Source: Marsupella aquatica
Lineage: Eukaryota; Marchantiophyta
Length of the DNA: 64,000 nucleotides
Assembly: GCA_973895155.1 (NCBI GenBank)
Contig: OZ316899.1
Coordinates: 7,936,001 to 8,000,000 of the forward strand
Direction of reading: 5' to 3'
Positions 28,713-39,849 of this stretch are shown one piece after another (the first letter of the stretch is position 1; each line of letters starts with the position of its first letter). Below the pieces are notes generated by a model, which saw only the letters and a program-made list of their open reading frames with translations, had not been told where the DNA came from and did not search any database. Both the position numbers and the translations under genes were made by a program.

Positions 28713-29129
28713 TGAGGGCTCGATCCCCCCACGTCTCCTCGACGCCCATAGGCTGAACCGCTCATGCTTGTGGTGTACCGGCCACTCCGCCGGTCTGAGT
28801 CAGCGCGTGTTAGTGGCCGCTTCTTAAGTACGTTATACGGACCCGAGGGAGGGGTCCCTCCACGCTCGTAACCCGGGTGTGCGAATAGCGACCCGCCGCC
28901 AGTCCAAACCTGAATTCCCCCTTATTGACTAATGATGTCTTACCCATAATGATTACCTAAATACTATCGTTATGTTAATAATAGCAGCCTAAGATACTCC
29001 TAACGCGCGTGCTAAGCGCAGTTAGACCGAGTCACTCATTAACCGCCGTACCGGCGGCGTCACATTGAGCCTCCATGCTTAACCGTTTTTAGGAGGAGAG
29101 CTCTAGAGCCTTCTCAGATTTTCTGAGCT
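28713..29129. other. Intergenic region between A and the 29.1-kb gene
   Basis: Upstream region of A; it shares short blocks with 52470-52860. No coding sequence seen. It has several TAAGCNNGTTA-like AT/GC alternations. Confidence 0.35.
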
Positions 29130-30974
29130 ATGGCCACCAGAAGCTTACCAATTAGTAAGGCCATTAGGGTGACCTTACCTCCAGGTCCTAAGGCTTACTT
29201 TAGACTCCTTAGTAACCTGGTAGAGATGGGCTTGAGTTCCTTACTTTTTCTTCCTTGGGATATGGTGCATGGGTCCATCATTGTCGATTTTCTTCGTCCA
29301 CCCCGAGCTGGCACTTTTTGGAGTTCTACTAGAGGTTCAGCTGATGTGTGTACCACCGCCGTTATTTCTGAGGTATACCAGTTGAGCCAGGAGGGAGAGA
29401 GACTTCTCTCTCTTGGAGAGGACTTGACTGTCCCCTATTTTAGAGGTACCAGGGACCGGAGGTCTGGTTGGAAGATTGATCAGTGCAGGAACCGGGAGTT
29501 AGCTCATCTACTCCGATTCCTTGTACCTATCTTTCATCCGACCAAACCCACCAGGGCTATGGTTTACTTGACCAGCTCTATCATTGTATCATGGACCGGC
29601 AAGAGGAGGATCAACTAGGCCTTAGCTCTTTCGGAGGTGATCGCCAAGCAGGTGGTTGTCTTGTCTACTACCGGTGATACCTATCTGACACCCTACTTGG
29701 CGCACATTTACTTTTTGAGAGGCTGCTTATTACCAGTGGAGCTGAGCGATTGGAGGAGGAGAGCGAGACACTTTGAGCTACCTCAGCCAGAGTTAGCAAG
29801 AGAGTTGACTCCACCACCAATGACATCTCCGAGACCCCCTCCAGTGGAGCAGACGACAGCACCAGATCTACCAGGGATGACTTCTTCCTCTTTTGTTGCT
29901 TCCACTTCTTATCCGTCATGGACTGATTTTGTTGGTGATGCTGAGCGACTAGCTAGTGTGGCTGGTTTCAACCAGCATTTGGTAGATGAGGCCACTAGAC
30001 TCTTGAGTTGTACCCCTCTACAGTTACTTGACTCTATTTGTGCTTTGCTTTCCGAGTCTCGTACCGTACCACCCCCTCATGTTTCACCCCTTGCACCTTC
30101 ACCACAACCTGATCACCCTATGGATGTGGATGAGCCGGAGCTACCTATTGCTGACCCTTCACTCCCTCCTCCATCCTCACCTACACCCCCTCTACCTGAT
30201 CCCATTCTTTCCCCTATCCCTCCTACATTTTCACCTGAGCACCCTCCATCTCCTTTACCCCCTTCACCAGTACCCCCTCCAGATCCATTTTCCTCTATTG
30301 AGGATACCACCCTATCACCCCTTGATAATTCATTTCCCTCTCCTACCATGGAAGGAGATGAACCTATTCCTGAGCCTATTCCCGAGATTGAGCCTGAGCC
30401 TGAGCCTGAGACTATAGAGCCTCCCAGTATACCATTTATAGCTCCTACTCCTTTGATGTCTCAGCCTCCTATTGTCTCTTCTGTTGCCAACATTGAGCCT
30501 CTTTTTGTCTTTCCCGCCCAGTTCGATAGGATGATTACGTCACTCATCGACGCACGCACTCCTCTTGCACCTCCTTTACCTCCACTTATGTTTGGTTGTG
30601 AGTCTTTTCCTTTTCCACACACCTACGACATGGTTCCGATTTCTTGTGGTATTCTATGGCTACCTATCGACAAGCTGAGATTACCCACGATTGAGACTCC
30701 TGACCTTTGGAGTTGGGTTTATCATTGTAGAAAGGTCATAGCACCTTTCCCTCTTCCAGCTCCAGACATTCCATGGCCATCAGATTACTTTGTTTGGATC
30801 GGACCGGATGGACATCCCATCCGGAAGACCAGTGAGCCTCGTTTGATTCGTTACCGTGAGGACCTTTTCCGTCGACAGTATTTGAAGGGACAAAGGACCA
30901 AAGGGAAGATAGCCCTTGGTTATGTAGCTCGCCTCCCTCTACTTGTAGTCGACCCTCCTCCTATTACAGTATGA
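29130..30974 (+). pseudogene. Head-domain protein with proline-rich tail, one TAG
   Basis: ATG 29130 opens MATRSLPISKAIRVTLPPG; the frame is open to 30974 except TAG at 29616-29618, where Gln (CAG) fits. Residues 1-210 form a head domain with VISEVYQLSQEGE, ELAHLLRFLVPIFHPTKP, RAMVYLTSSIIVSW and YLTPYLAHIYFLRGC. The order matches the D/A/B/C copies (FGLP, then a helix with RFL/RVTMH, then YH.P.L). I read it as the plant putative-transposon-protein type. Residues 230-430 are rich in Pro, Ser and acidic residues. A globular C-terminal segment follows (TYDMVPISCGILWLP, near 30630). The TAG may be the only lesion. It may belong to the same element as the LTR-like segment at 31143-32012. Confidence 0.55.
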
Positions 30975-31142
30975 GATTAGTATTTTATTTTGTAGACTTT
31001 TACTTAGCTCTGACCATTTGACTATCCCTTAGTCAAAGTTGACTTTTACTTTACTTAGTTTAGACTTAGGCATGTCTCTTCATTCTCCTTAGCCCGTGGG
31101 CGATCTCATGCACTTAGTGTGATACCAGTCTCATTTTGAGAC
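30975..31142 (+). other. 3' region of the 29.1-kb gene
   Basis: No coding sequence. It holds TTGACTATC/GTCAAAGTTGAC repeats near 31018-31050 and ends in GAGACAG, before a possible LTR start. Confidence 0.3.
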
Positions 31143-32012
31143 AGTGTGGATAGTTATTTGCATCTCCTCATCTTGGAGTTTTGTCCCTTGTACGTGTAAT
31201 GCAATTTTGCAAGGAAGATTTGCATACCTTGGAATTTGATTACTTGTGCTAGGAGTCTACCCCTCCTTCGTATGGTAATGCATGTTGCAATTACCGTAAG
31301 AAGTAAAATCCATAAAAATACAGTTTGTGGAATGTATTAGAAGATCCGTTGGTCGGTGCCTAATCCAAACTACAACATTTGTTGTCCATTTATGTATTTA
31401 TATGAAGGACTTATCTTGGAAGATAAGTATTACATGAAATCAAGAAATAGAAATCTATATGATTAAGAAGTAGCGACATTCTTAATTCACGGATTTGAAG
31501 TACCATTGTGGTATACTGAATGTGCATTAGTTTTTCTTTGGAATTGCGCATCGCTGAAGAAGGAAACATGTTGCCGGCATTTTAATGACACACTACTATA
31601 CACACAATCCAAAACTTATCTTGGGTTTTGTGAGCATAGACACTTCTTAAACTTAGATTTATGATGGAAACCTAGAGAGCAGTTATAGCAAGGTTATGTT
31701 TGACTTATCAACGTCTCAAATAATGCCATAGCTCTTTCTTAAGACATGGTGACGAAGCTAAATATTGCTAAACTATACCTCTAAAAGCTCTAAGATTCTG
31801 TTATACAGCAAATGTCACTTTGTTCTTATTTTATTAATTCCTTGTGTTTTGTTTAAGATTCTATTTTTCTTATAGATGTTGAGTACCATCTCTAAACCAC
31901 TCAAAACACTTTAAAACATCTTTTCATCCCATTCTTGTTCTCCCACAGGAACGAACACCGAGTTTTTAGCATATATTCGATGATATTTGCTTTTGTTAGC
32001 ATACGACATACG
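31143..32012 (+). repeat. Candidate LTR upstream of a gypsy PBS
   Basis: Sequence between TGTGGATAG (31143) and the spacer before the PBS at 32018. An LTR is expected immediately left of a PBS, but no second copy was found in the window, so the left border is a guess. Confidence 0.35.
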
Positions 32013-32017
32013 ATTTT

Positions 32018-32035
32018 TGGCGCCACTGTCGGGAA
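32018..32035 (+). other. Gypsy-type primer-binding site
   Basis: TGGCGCCACTGTCGGGAA is very like the PBS of Athila-type plant gypsy elements (TGGCGCC then GT-rich, then GGGA). Confidence 0.65.
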
Positions 32036-32216
32036 ACAGGTCAGGGATGATTTGACAAGCTGGCAGTGAATGCCAAACTATCAATTCTTGGAATTCAAGG
32101 AGGTTGAAGGAAGAGGGAGTTAGATATAGTGAATTAGGGTTGCAAACCTATTTCATGGTGTTTGATTCTCTTTAGAATTGAATCTTGCTGAATTTTAAGA
32201 AAAGAAAGGAGAGACA

Positions 32217-33130
32217 TTGGAGATCAAAAACATGCCAAGGAGAAATCGACCTCAGAAAAGGGAGCGAGCCCAAATCAAGTCACGAGAAAATCAACGTCAC
32301 AATATTATCACCACCACTACGCATTCTAGGGCGACAATCGTGAAAAGTCAAAGAGGAAGTGCAAGTGGAGGAAGTTATTTTTGGGGTGGCGAATTGATTA
32401 AAGTTGATTCATGGGATACGAATGTTTTCCTTGATTGTTTATTGATTTTCAGGCGAGTTTCAGACGGAAGATTCGAATTGGTGGAAGCCACGCAAGACAA
32501 TGAATTTGATAAGGAATTGATTCCTATATTGTTAAAGGACCACCATATTGAGGAGGAAAGTTTAGATTTGGAGATTGAGAATGAATTGAAGAACGCTTTG
32601 GCAATCTTGAAGGGAGATCCTTTGTGGAGACATCAGCTTGATAATGTGCTGAAGGACTTCTATGGAAACTCCAATGTACTTCTACAAGAGGAAAAGCCTG
32701 TTATGAGATTGAGTAGAAAGGTGTTAATTGCAACCTTGGACCACTACGCTAGGAATGGGTGGATCTTAATTAAGTGGAAGGAGTTGAGTTGGGGAAAAGC
32801 ATGTTTCAATGGGTTTCCGATTTGCCAGAAATTTGTGACAAGACAGACATATTAGTGTTGAAGAGATTGTGGATTGATGATCGTGAATACAAGCTATTAC
32901 CTATCGAGGAGGAAAATGATTTAGAATTTGTTCTAAGAAAGAATGAGCGTCATAGTTTTTGGGCGACTGATGCAGAGCAGTTAAGAATCAAGGAAAGTTT
33001 GGCCATATTGCATGGACTTGGAGATTTGTGGATAGATGCACTTGATGTGCTAAACAATCTTTTGAATGGGTATCAGACCTCAACGGTTAACGAAGAATTG
33101 AACAATGGATTCTTTCAAATAGAGTTCTAA
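32217..33130 (+). pseudogene. Gag-position protein fragment downstream of the PBS
   Basis: Frame from 32217 (MEIKNMPRRNRPQKRERAQI at its start) to about 32800, then a frame change to 32774-33130 (DLPEICDKTDILVLKRLWID). It is rich in charged residues; I recognise no Gag domain. Its position 180 bp past a PBS suggests Gag. TAG/TAA codons end both frames. Confidence 0.4.
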
Positions 33131-33555
33131 CTTGGTAGATAAGATGCCGAGATCTCAACCAAGATCACTAGGCACCTTCAGAATACAGAATATGAGAAAT
33201 ACCTATTTGAGAACAAGAGTACTTAGCCTAAGAGGAAGAAGAGGAATTCATTGGTTATCCATTACTTGGTGGCAAGGAGACCAACTTCATTTAGTGATTT
33301 TGAGATTAAATGGACGAGTTGCAGGAGAGAGATATGTTGTCATTTCCATTTCAGATTTAGCCCATGCTCTCATCCAGGACCAGAGATGAAGAAGATGAGG
33401 GAGTGCTTAATGACTGCCTTATGATGAACCATTGATTGGCTTGTGAAGGAAAATTCTGCCTCCAATTTTTGATTTGAATTCTAACATCAGATTTGGATTC
33501 CTCGGAAGATGGCATGTTAAATTGATATAAAATTGAGCCAAAACTGATAAGGGAA

Positions 33556-34173
33556 TTGGGAGTTGTGACCAATTTAGTTTCAAAAAAAATTTATGGACGT
33601 CCCGGACGGCCTGCGTGTAAAGACGGATTAATGGGCAAGATTTTAAATAAAATGGTTTCTACACATAAAGTGGATTGGGATATAAAGCTATCTTCCGCAT
33701 TATGGGCATACCGAACAGCCGAGAAAATCAAGACCACTAAAACATCATTTTATCTCACTTATGGATTGGACGCCTTAATTCCCATTGAGATGGAGTTGTT
33801 AACCGAGAGGACAATCATTTCCGACCGCATGGAGGAGGAACCTAGTTTGCAATGCAGATTAACTCAATTGGAAACCTTGGAAGAAGATAGGTTATTGGCC
33901 TTGCAACACACCTTACTCCAACAAATGAAAAGGAAGAAGGCTTATGACAAAAATTTAAAGCCTAACAAGTTGAAGGATGGAGATTTAGCCTTAATCTATG
34001 ATGCACGATATATGTTTTTTCCTGGTAAACTCCATACCCATTGGATAGGCCCTTACAAAGTAATCAAAGTTTGGCAAAATGGATCTGTTTCATTAGCTAC
34101 TTTGGATGGGACATCTCTAGATACAAGGATCAATGCCGCAAGAGTTAAGCTCTACCTTACCCCACTTGAATAA
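33556..34173 (+). pseudogene. Gypsy integrase, C-terminal fragment
   Basis: Starts inside the core near VNKIL-like sequence; it contains STHKVDWDIKLSSALWAYRT, SFYLTYGLDALIPIEMEL, a coiled region, and the GPYKVIKVWQNGSVSLATLD terminal fold, ending KLYLTPLE. Protease, RT and RNase H are missing between 33130 and 33556, so the element has an internal deletion and could only move with help. Confidence 0.75.
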
Positions 34174-34193
34174 AGCTTGTGAGGACACGACGC

Positions 34194-34208
34194 AGTTTGG
34201 GGGGAGAC
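34194..34208 (+). other. Polypurine tract before F2
   Basis: AGTTTGGGGGGAGAC lies 20 bp past the integrase stop and 4 bp before F2, as expected for a plus-strand primer. Confidence 0.6.
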
Positions 34209-34211
34209 CTA

Positions 34212-34575
34212 TGTAATTAGGTGATTATTCTAAAAAAGAGAGTTAAAGTATCAAAACCATAAATTTTTAAATTTTTTAAGTTTTTATAAGGCCCTTTAAG
34301 CAAATTTAAGTTAGTATAAGCTCAAATGGGTAAGGATACCATTGGAAGATGTCAAGGCTACTCTGGTTTTCACATATTAGACGTCTACGCTGGCCTGATC
34401 ACACTTTCTACTTTTCTTCGAGGGACGTCCATGGCGGCCGGCAGTAGGGCGCGAGCTTCGACCCTCAGTGCTCACTCGATGGACCACCATTCAAGCTCAT
34501 TTCAATTGCTATAGGAGCGCAGTTGCCTAGAGAATGTTCACCCCGATTTTGAACTGCTATTGATGAGACGTTGAG
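34212..34575 (+). repeat. Repeat F2 (probable 3' LTR, partial)
   Basis: Matches F1 from its first base to near 24896 with an internal deletion of the GACGGCC-rich block. It starts right after the polypurine tract. Confidence 0.6.
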
Positions 34576-34595
34576 GATAAACCCAACTCCAAAGG

Positions 34596-34677
34596 TTGAA
34601 ATGTAGAAAGGTCAGAGCATGGGCTAAATCGAGAGATCTTTTGAATGGGTTCTCGTGGTGACCTTTCTACATTTCAA
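34596..34677. repeat. Hairpin between F2 and F3
   Basis: TTGAAATGTAGAAAGGTCA at 34596-34614 is perfectly inverted at 34659-34677, with a 44-nt loop. Confidence 0.8.
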
Positions 34678-34685
34678 TTCCTTGA

Positions 34686-34973
34686 TTGCCGTCTTCATGA
34701 GGAGGCCGTCTAGGGCGGCGTCGTCCCTGCCGTCCCTGTGAGGAGGCCGTCCAGGACGTCACCTCATTTTTGAAGCTCCTTTCAACTTCTTGCCGTCTTG
34801 ACGTCTAATATGTGAAAACCAGAGTAGCCTTGACGTCTTCCAATGGTATCCTTACCCATTTGAGCTTATACTAACTTAAATTTGCTTAAAGGGCCTTATA
34901 AAAACTTTAAAAATTTAAAAATTTATGATTTTGATACTTTAACTCTTTTTTTTAGAATAATCACCTAATTATA
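34686..34973 (-). repeat. Repeat F3, inverted copy of F
   Basis: Reverse complement of the first part of F1. With F2 (34214-34384) it forms an inverted repeat with arms of about 171 bp and very few mismatches. Confidence 0.75.
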
Positions 34974-35396
34974 TCTCCGTTGAGCCCAAACACTTTGCGT
35001 TTCTTCTTCCGAGTCGGATGTCACAACAAGTAACCCGGTTCAGGGAAAAACAAACACCATAGCTTGTCAAAAAACCAAAACACAACTTGTACTCATTACG
35101 TCGCACTCGCACTGCAAACGCCAGTAAACCAGGTACCAAAACGACCAGCTCGCTTCAACCTTCAACTTGAGCTATAACATGCGACGCCTCCTGCACCGCA
35201 CAGCTCACACCGTTGGAAAAAAAACTCTGGTCCCTCCAACAAAAAATACCGTCGAACACGAAACTCCACAGAAAAATGTTTTCTGCAATTACTCCTCACT
35301 TAGAAATCCGATCCACGATTTCTTAACGCCGTTAGAAAGCCCTCTCAACGATCTATCCGATGAGCCCACCACCAACAAGTTTCATGCAACAAAAAG
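34974..35396. other. Unassigned spacer
   Basis: No supported gene; many short frames but no domain. AC-rich on the plus strand. Confidence 0.35.
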
Positions 35397-35530
35397 TGGT
35401 GGACCGTGCCACCCAACGCCCTCACCAATCCCAACACTCACGCCTAAGTGCCTTGGGTGCCCGAACGCCTCCACGGAATACCTTGATCAAGCACCCTAGT
35501 GCCCCTTGCACCACCAACGACCAGCGCAGC
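35397..35530 (-). repeat. Repeat E4, short fragment of E
   Basis: GTGGACCGTGCCACCCAACG... to CCCTTGCACC matches the start of E3 (41705-41820) and the end of E1. It is truncated after about 130 bp. Confidence 0.65.
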
Positions 35531-35619
35531 AGTGAGTACCCTCTCTCGATTGCGGGGGCATAACTCTGTGTATTTGACCAAATCGGCTATAATTGACCTC
35601 GTTGGAAAGAGGAGCTCAC
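35531..35619 (+). repeat. Direct repeat G, copy 1
   Basis: An 89-bp stretch (AGTGAGTACC... to GAGGAGCTCA), with the shared core CTATAATTGACCTCGTTGG, recurs at 36425-36513. Confidence 0.7.
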
Positions 35620-35735
35620 TTGTGTACATTGGCATGCTGAGGAGGAGGTTCTTGCCTGTCTGCATGGGGAATCTCAACTTAGAAGGAGGCAAAAGAGAAG
35701 TTAGTATTTTGTTTCCCTCTAGATCCAGGATGTTG

Positions 35736-35773
35736 TGTGAAGCGGGGACGCTTCACAGTTAAGTAGGGGGATA
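35736..35773 (+). other. Perfect hairpin followed by a purine tract
   Basis: Stem TGTGAAGCG (35736-35744) pairs with CGCTTCACA (35749-35757) around GGGA; AAGTAGGGGGA follows, then TGTGACACC at 35774. It resembles the 3' end of an LTR element next to its LTR. Confidence 0.4.
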
Positions 35774-36071
35774 TGTGACACCAATGACATGGTCCTTATT
35801 CTATAATCTGATTAAGTAGGTTGCTGTATGCAAGGAGTAGCTATTGATATTGCATAACAATTAGCAAGATGGCAAGAATAAGGGCAATCATGGCGTTAAG
35901 AGTAGGGAAATAAAAGCTATGTCGCGGGTGGTCGATGACCATATCTCTTTCAATATATCACCAAATCCAGATCTGTAAAGAGCATTGGAAAGATCTGGTC
36001 AAGGCGAGTAAAATCGATATAAAACACTCGAGAAACAGAGGTGTATTAAGGAAGATACGGCCTGATTAGTG

Positions 36072-36420
36072 TGACGGGTTAACTTGTGGTCGGAATTAGC
36101 GGATTCGGCTTCAATTTCGGGTTAACCCAAGCTCGGCCACGGCTTAGCTTAGGTAAGCATGGCTTCAGCTTAGCTCAGGTCAGCACAACTTCAGCTTAGG
36201 CTTAACCCGGGTTCGGATTAGATTGATCCCGGGTTAGACTGAACTCGGGTTAGCCTAAACTCGGGCTTGGGTTAGCATAGGTAAGTTCGGGTTCGGGCTC
36301 AGCCTAGGTTAGCGGATAGCGGGTAGCGGCCTAACCCAAGACCACGGGTTAGCTCTACTTGGGTTAGATAGGATAGCTAGGTTAGCCAAACTCGGGTTAG
36401 CTATGTAACCCGGGTTAGCA
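36072..36420 (+). repeat. Degenerate GGGTTAG-rich tract
   Basis: GGGTTAG and GGTTAGC motifs recur irregularly with CCCGGGTTA variants over about 350 bp. There is no fixed period, so it is not a clean satellite or telomeric array. Confidence 0.6.
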
Positions 36421-36424
36421 TAGT

Positions 36425-36513
36425 AGTGAGTACCCCCTCTTGGTTACGGGGACATAACTTTCTGTGTATTTGGCCAAATCAGCTATAATTGACCTCGTTG
36501 GAAAGAGGAGCTC
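36425..36513 (+). repeat. Direct repeat G, copy 2
   Basis: Second copy of the 35531-35619 block with scattered substitutions. Confidence 0.7.
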
Positions 36514-37827
36514 AAGACGCTTCCAACGCAATCCACGTAGAAAATGATTGAATAGAGAAATCGGGAGAGGAGGCACAAGCTCACAAAAACCATGGAAGAG
36601 GGCCAAATCCGAAGAACATAGCCAATTCAAGATAGAAATAAAGTTGCGAGTTAGGGTTCAGTAGTTAGAGATAGTGGCGGCTCTGTTAGGGCTGGGATGG
36701 GCTCCAGCAACGTAGTATCCAACCATTTGGGCTCAGTATGAGAGTATATAGAGCAGCCCCCCGGTACAGGCAGGGGGGGACTTCAGTTGTGTGATCTCAC
36801 GTAGACTGAGCAACAGGGAGGAGCTCTGTGCAAGGAAGGCTGGGCTTGGAAGCTGTGTGTTGGGGAGAGCTTGGTTGTGCTATTACTCAAGGAGTAATCA
36901 GCCACGCTTCACAGCAATAGTTGGCCAGGTTTGCAAGCTGGATTGTGGCTCTTTCTAGTAGGCAACACAACTGGGTTCTTTTCCCCCGATACAGAGCCTT
37001 GGTGATAGGTGATGTGTTGGTGATTGTAAACTATGGGGAGGATTTCAATGTGATTTGTGGTGAGCACATTAGGGAGGTTGAGACACTGATTGAGGGGCAG
37101 CAGGAGGAGCATTAACAGTTCAGTCTGGCAAGGCTACGTGATCCATGGGGAGTCCCGGCCTTTGTCTAGTAGAGAGCACTAAGGGATTTATGGCCAGAGC
37201 TGAGCTTGCAGGGCAAGCGTGAGGCCGGGCCTCATTGCAGTCTGGGATAGATTGTTGTTAGGCCTGGTACCAGCTTTGAAGTCGAGTCAACTGTGCATGC
37301 GTAACTTGACATTCTAAAATGGAGGTGTGAGATCTGTATGTGCCCCCAAGAATGAAGTGCAGTGAAGGAGGTTGAGTTCAGGATTGAGTTTGCAAGGCAA
37401 GTACGGGATTGGTTCGAGTCCAATCTGCCATTGCAATCTGGAGTAAGCCGGGCTCAGGTTCAGGATTGAGCTTGCATGGCAAGCACGGGGCTTGCGGGGC
37501 AAGCACGTCGCAATCTGAAGGAGACAGCCTTCGGGCCTAGTGTTCAGATCAAGTGTTCTCAGTGAACTATTGTGCACATCTTTGAATCTAATTGAGTTTT
37601 CCTCTCAGGCCTCATTTCTCTCATGGATGTGTGTGTGTATAAGGCAATCTGAGTGTATGATGGGACTAGCAGCGCCACTGAGAGGTGTACCGGGTGCATT
37701 GAAGTGGGTTGGGTGAGGGCTATCACAGCTCTGATTGCTGAGAGTGGAATGGCAGAGTGGTGGGGCAATGGCTTAGAAGTCCCTAAGCCAAGAATCAGTC
37801 AGGAGTCACTGGTTTATGGGTACATTT

Positions 37828-37844
37828 TGGCGGCGGAATAGAAA
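37828..37844 (+). other. PBS-like sequence
   Basis: TGGCGGCGGAATAGAAA follows the candidate LTR. It has the TGG start, but the match to a particular tRNA is untested. Confidence 0.3.
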
Positions 37845-38088
37845 TATACCTATGAAGACCCCTTCTCACCAGAACTATCATGGGCACATAATCTGAATCT
37901 CAACCTTGGTTCCTAGGGATTGAGCTTGGGTGATGTGTGACAGAGTCTTGCTATGATAGTCTAGTGTTAAGGGCATAAACTGGTGTTTACCGGCCTTCAC
38001 AGCATCCCTTCGTGATCCTCAGGTACAAGGAGATGGTTTTGACACCCAATAGTGACGGTTTTGGTGTTGAGACCCATGTCAATCGCGT

Positions 38089-39420
38089 GACAACAACCGC
38101 TACTCAACGGTCCTCACAGTCTGCACAAGCAACCGAACACCTCAGTAAGTAACCCTTCAGGATCTGGAACTCGCCAAGTCTAGCATCCTAACTCAAGCTC
38201 AATAGACATTGGTAAATAGGTTAGTGATAGGTCCTCCCGATGCCATAAGCCGGAACCAGAACCCACGCCCACTGTTCGTCCAGAACAGCTCCTTCCATGG
38301 ATGCGGTCTGGGTTCCCCCTCATACCTATCCATCACCAACTGACCACCTTCATCTCAAGACATGCTCATGGCCCAAATAGCGTAGCTTGTCCTAAAGCTT
38401 GTCCCAAGCTTGTCCTAACACGCCGGGACCAAAATGGCCCCGCCCCTAGCAACCGACTCCTGATTTGCCTCACTGACAGTCTAAGGACCGAGCACTCTTG
38501 GAACTCAACCTCCATACCTACTTGGCCTTGCCTCCCCAACGCAAGCTCCCTTGGGAGACTGAACGCGGCTTGGCTGTTGTTTGGCAAGATTTGGCAAGCG
38601 GGCAAGTTAACACCCGCAAACCCCAAGAACTCATGGTGTCCCCAGACCCATCTGAGCTCAGGAGGGCGTATCCCTCCTTGAAAGATTTTTAACGCATCCA
38701 AGAAGTCCTCCAGCGGACTTCCCGTTGGGAAGATATCGTGGTTTCCGTTTGGCGGTTTCCCTTAGTGTCGCGACCGCAGCGGCTCACGACTTCGGCTCGC
38801 CCTTAGCCCCCAGGGAGACACCACTCCCCTCATATATGCTTCTGGAGACCTACCACCCCCGAACCAGCTTTGGTCCCTAAACATTTGGCCCCCAACCCGG
38901 ATCCTATTGCGCATAATGGGCGCGCCACCAACTGGTAACGCCCATAACTTTCTCGTTAGGCATCCGCAAGCGGGTTGCCTTAACCTGTTGTGATTGGGCC
39001 GACCCAATGCTTATGTCTAGGCCCTCAGGTCTCATTGCCGCTTGGGGCCCCCGATCGGCCCAACCCGGATAGGGCCATAATTTGCGCCCAAAGCGTCCGT
39101 TGCCCATGGCGTCAACTGCATGGGCCTTGGGCCCAAGAGGAGCTCACACCCAAGCCCTCAAAACTCAAGGTCCAGAAGGTTGTCCTTGAGCCCGGCCCAT
39201 TTCCCCTTGCCCCAACCCGCTCTCAGCTAGCCCAAGTCCTTAGTGTGTGTCACCAGCTTGGCTCCTTGCCTTTGCTAGCGCCACGCCTCGTCGCTCACAA
39301 GTCTCCCCATGCTAAGTCCTCCCCGGATGGCCTATCCGGGCCTGGACCATAAGGGAGCTTGGCGTCGGAGTCAGCGATGCCGGAGCTAAGTGTTAAGGTA
39401 GTCAAGTTCTGCGACTTGAA
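38089..39420 (-). repeat. Repeat E2
   Basis: Inverted relative to E1, and contiguous across both points where E1 and E3 are interrupted, so it serves as the empty-site reference for the R2 and solo-LTR insertions. Left end truncated. Confidence 0.8.
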
Positions 39421-39504
39421 AACTCTTGGGATCTTCAAACCATCCACTGCACAAGAAATTCTTGTCACCACTGTGTCACCTCCCAGGCATGCTCTGATAT
39501 CACT

Positions 39505-39804
39505 TGTTGGAAATAATCCTTATCTCAAGACACCATGCACATGTGAACACCATACAAAGTAGTTGACACACCGAGTACGTGGTTCACCTCATGATCGAGG
39601 CTACGTCCACGGGAAAGCAAGAGACATTTACTTCTTTCTTGCTCAACTCCAACAATGAACTGAAGATCCACCAAGGACTGGCACCAGCCCTGGCTATATA
39701 CACAACAACACTACCGATAACCTTAGCTAAGTCCTAACCTGAGTTAGCCTAACTATGGTTAGCTCAAGAGTCACAAGACTAAGAGCAATACCTAACATTG
39801 TACA
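39505..39804 (-). repeat. Ty1/copia LTR fragment with adjacent PBS
   Basis: Read on the minus strand, it starts TGTACAATG and ends TTCCAACA; two bases later comes TGATATCAGAGC (39491-39502). This is one base from the canonical copia PBS TGGTATCAGAGC. The interior beyond it is lost at E2. Confidence 0.65.
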
Positions 39805-39849
39805 GGTGCGGAGGATACCAAGGTTTCCTCTTGGATCACGGCCTCTAGT

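Larger units (their letters stand above)
35774..37824 (+). repeat. Candidate 2-kb LTR
   Basis: Starts TGTGACACC after a purine tract and ends GGGTACA three bases before a TGG-initiated PBS-like sequence at 37828. A TATATA box at 36745-36750 lies inside, as expected of an LTR promoter. No second copy is present in the window, so this stays a candidate. It contains a GGGTTAG-rich tract and a repeat of 35531-35619. Confidence 0.35.

Noticed and set aside
24252-34575. A single 10-kb LTR element from F1 to F2
   Set aside because: A gypsy PBS at 32018 lies far from F1, and minus-strand family gene A lies between; a mosaic is more likely. Not excluded if nested insertions are removed.
36072-36420. 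A true telomere or interstitial telomeric array
   Set aside because: Motif spacing is irregular and most units differ.
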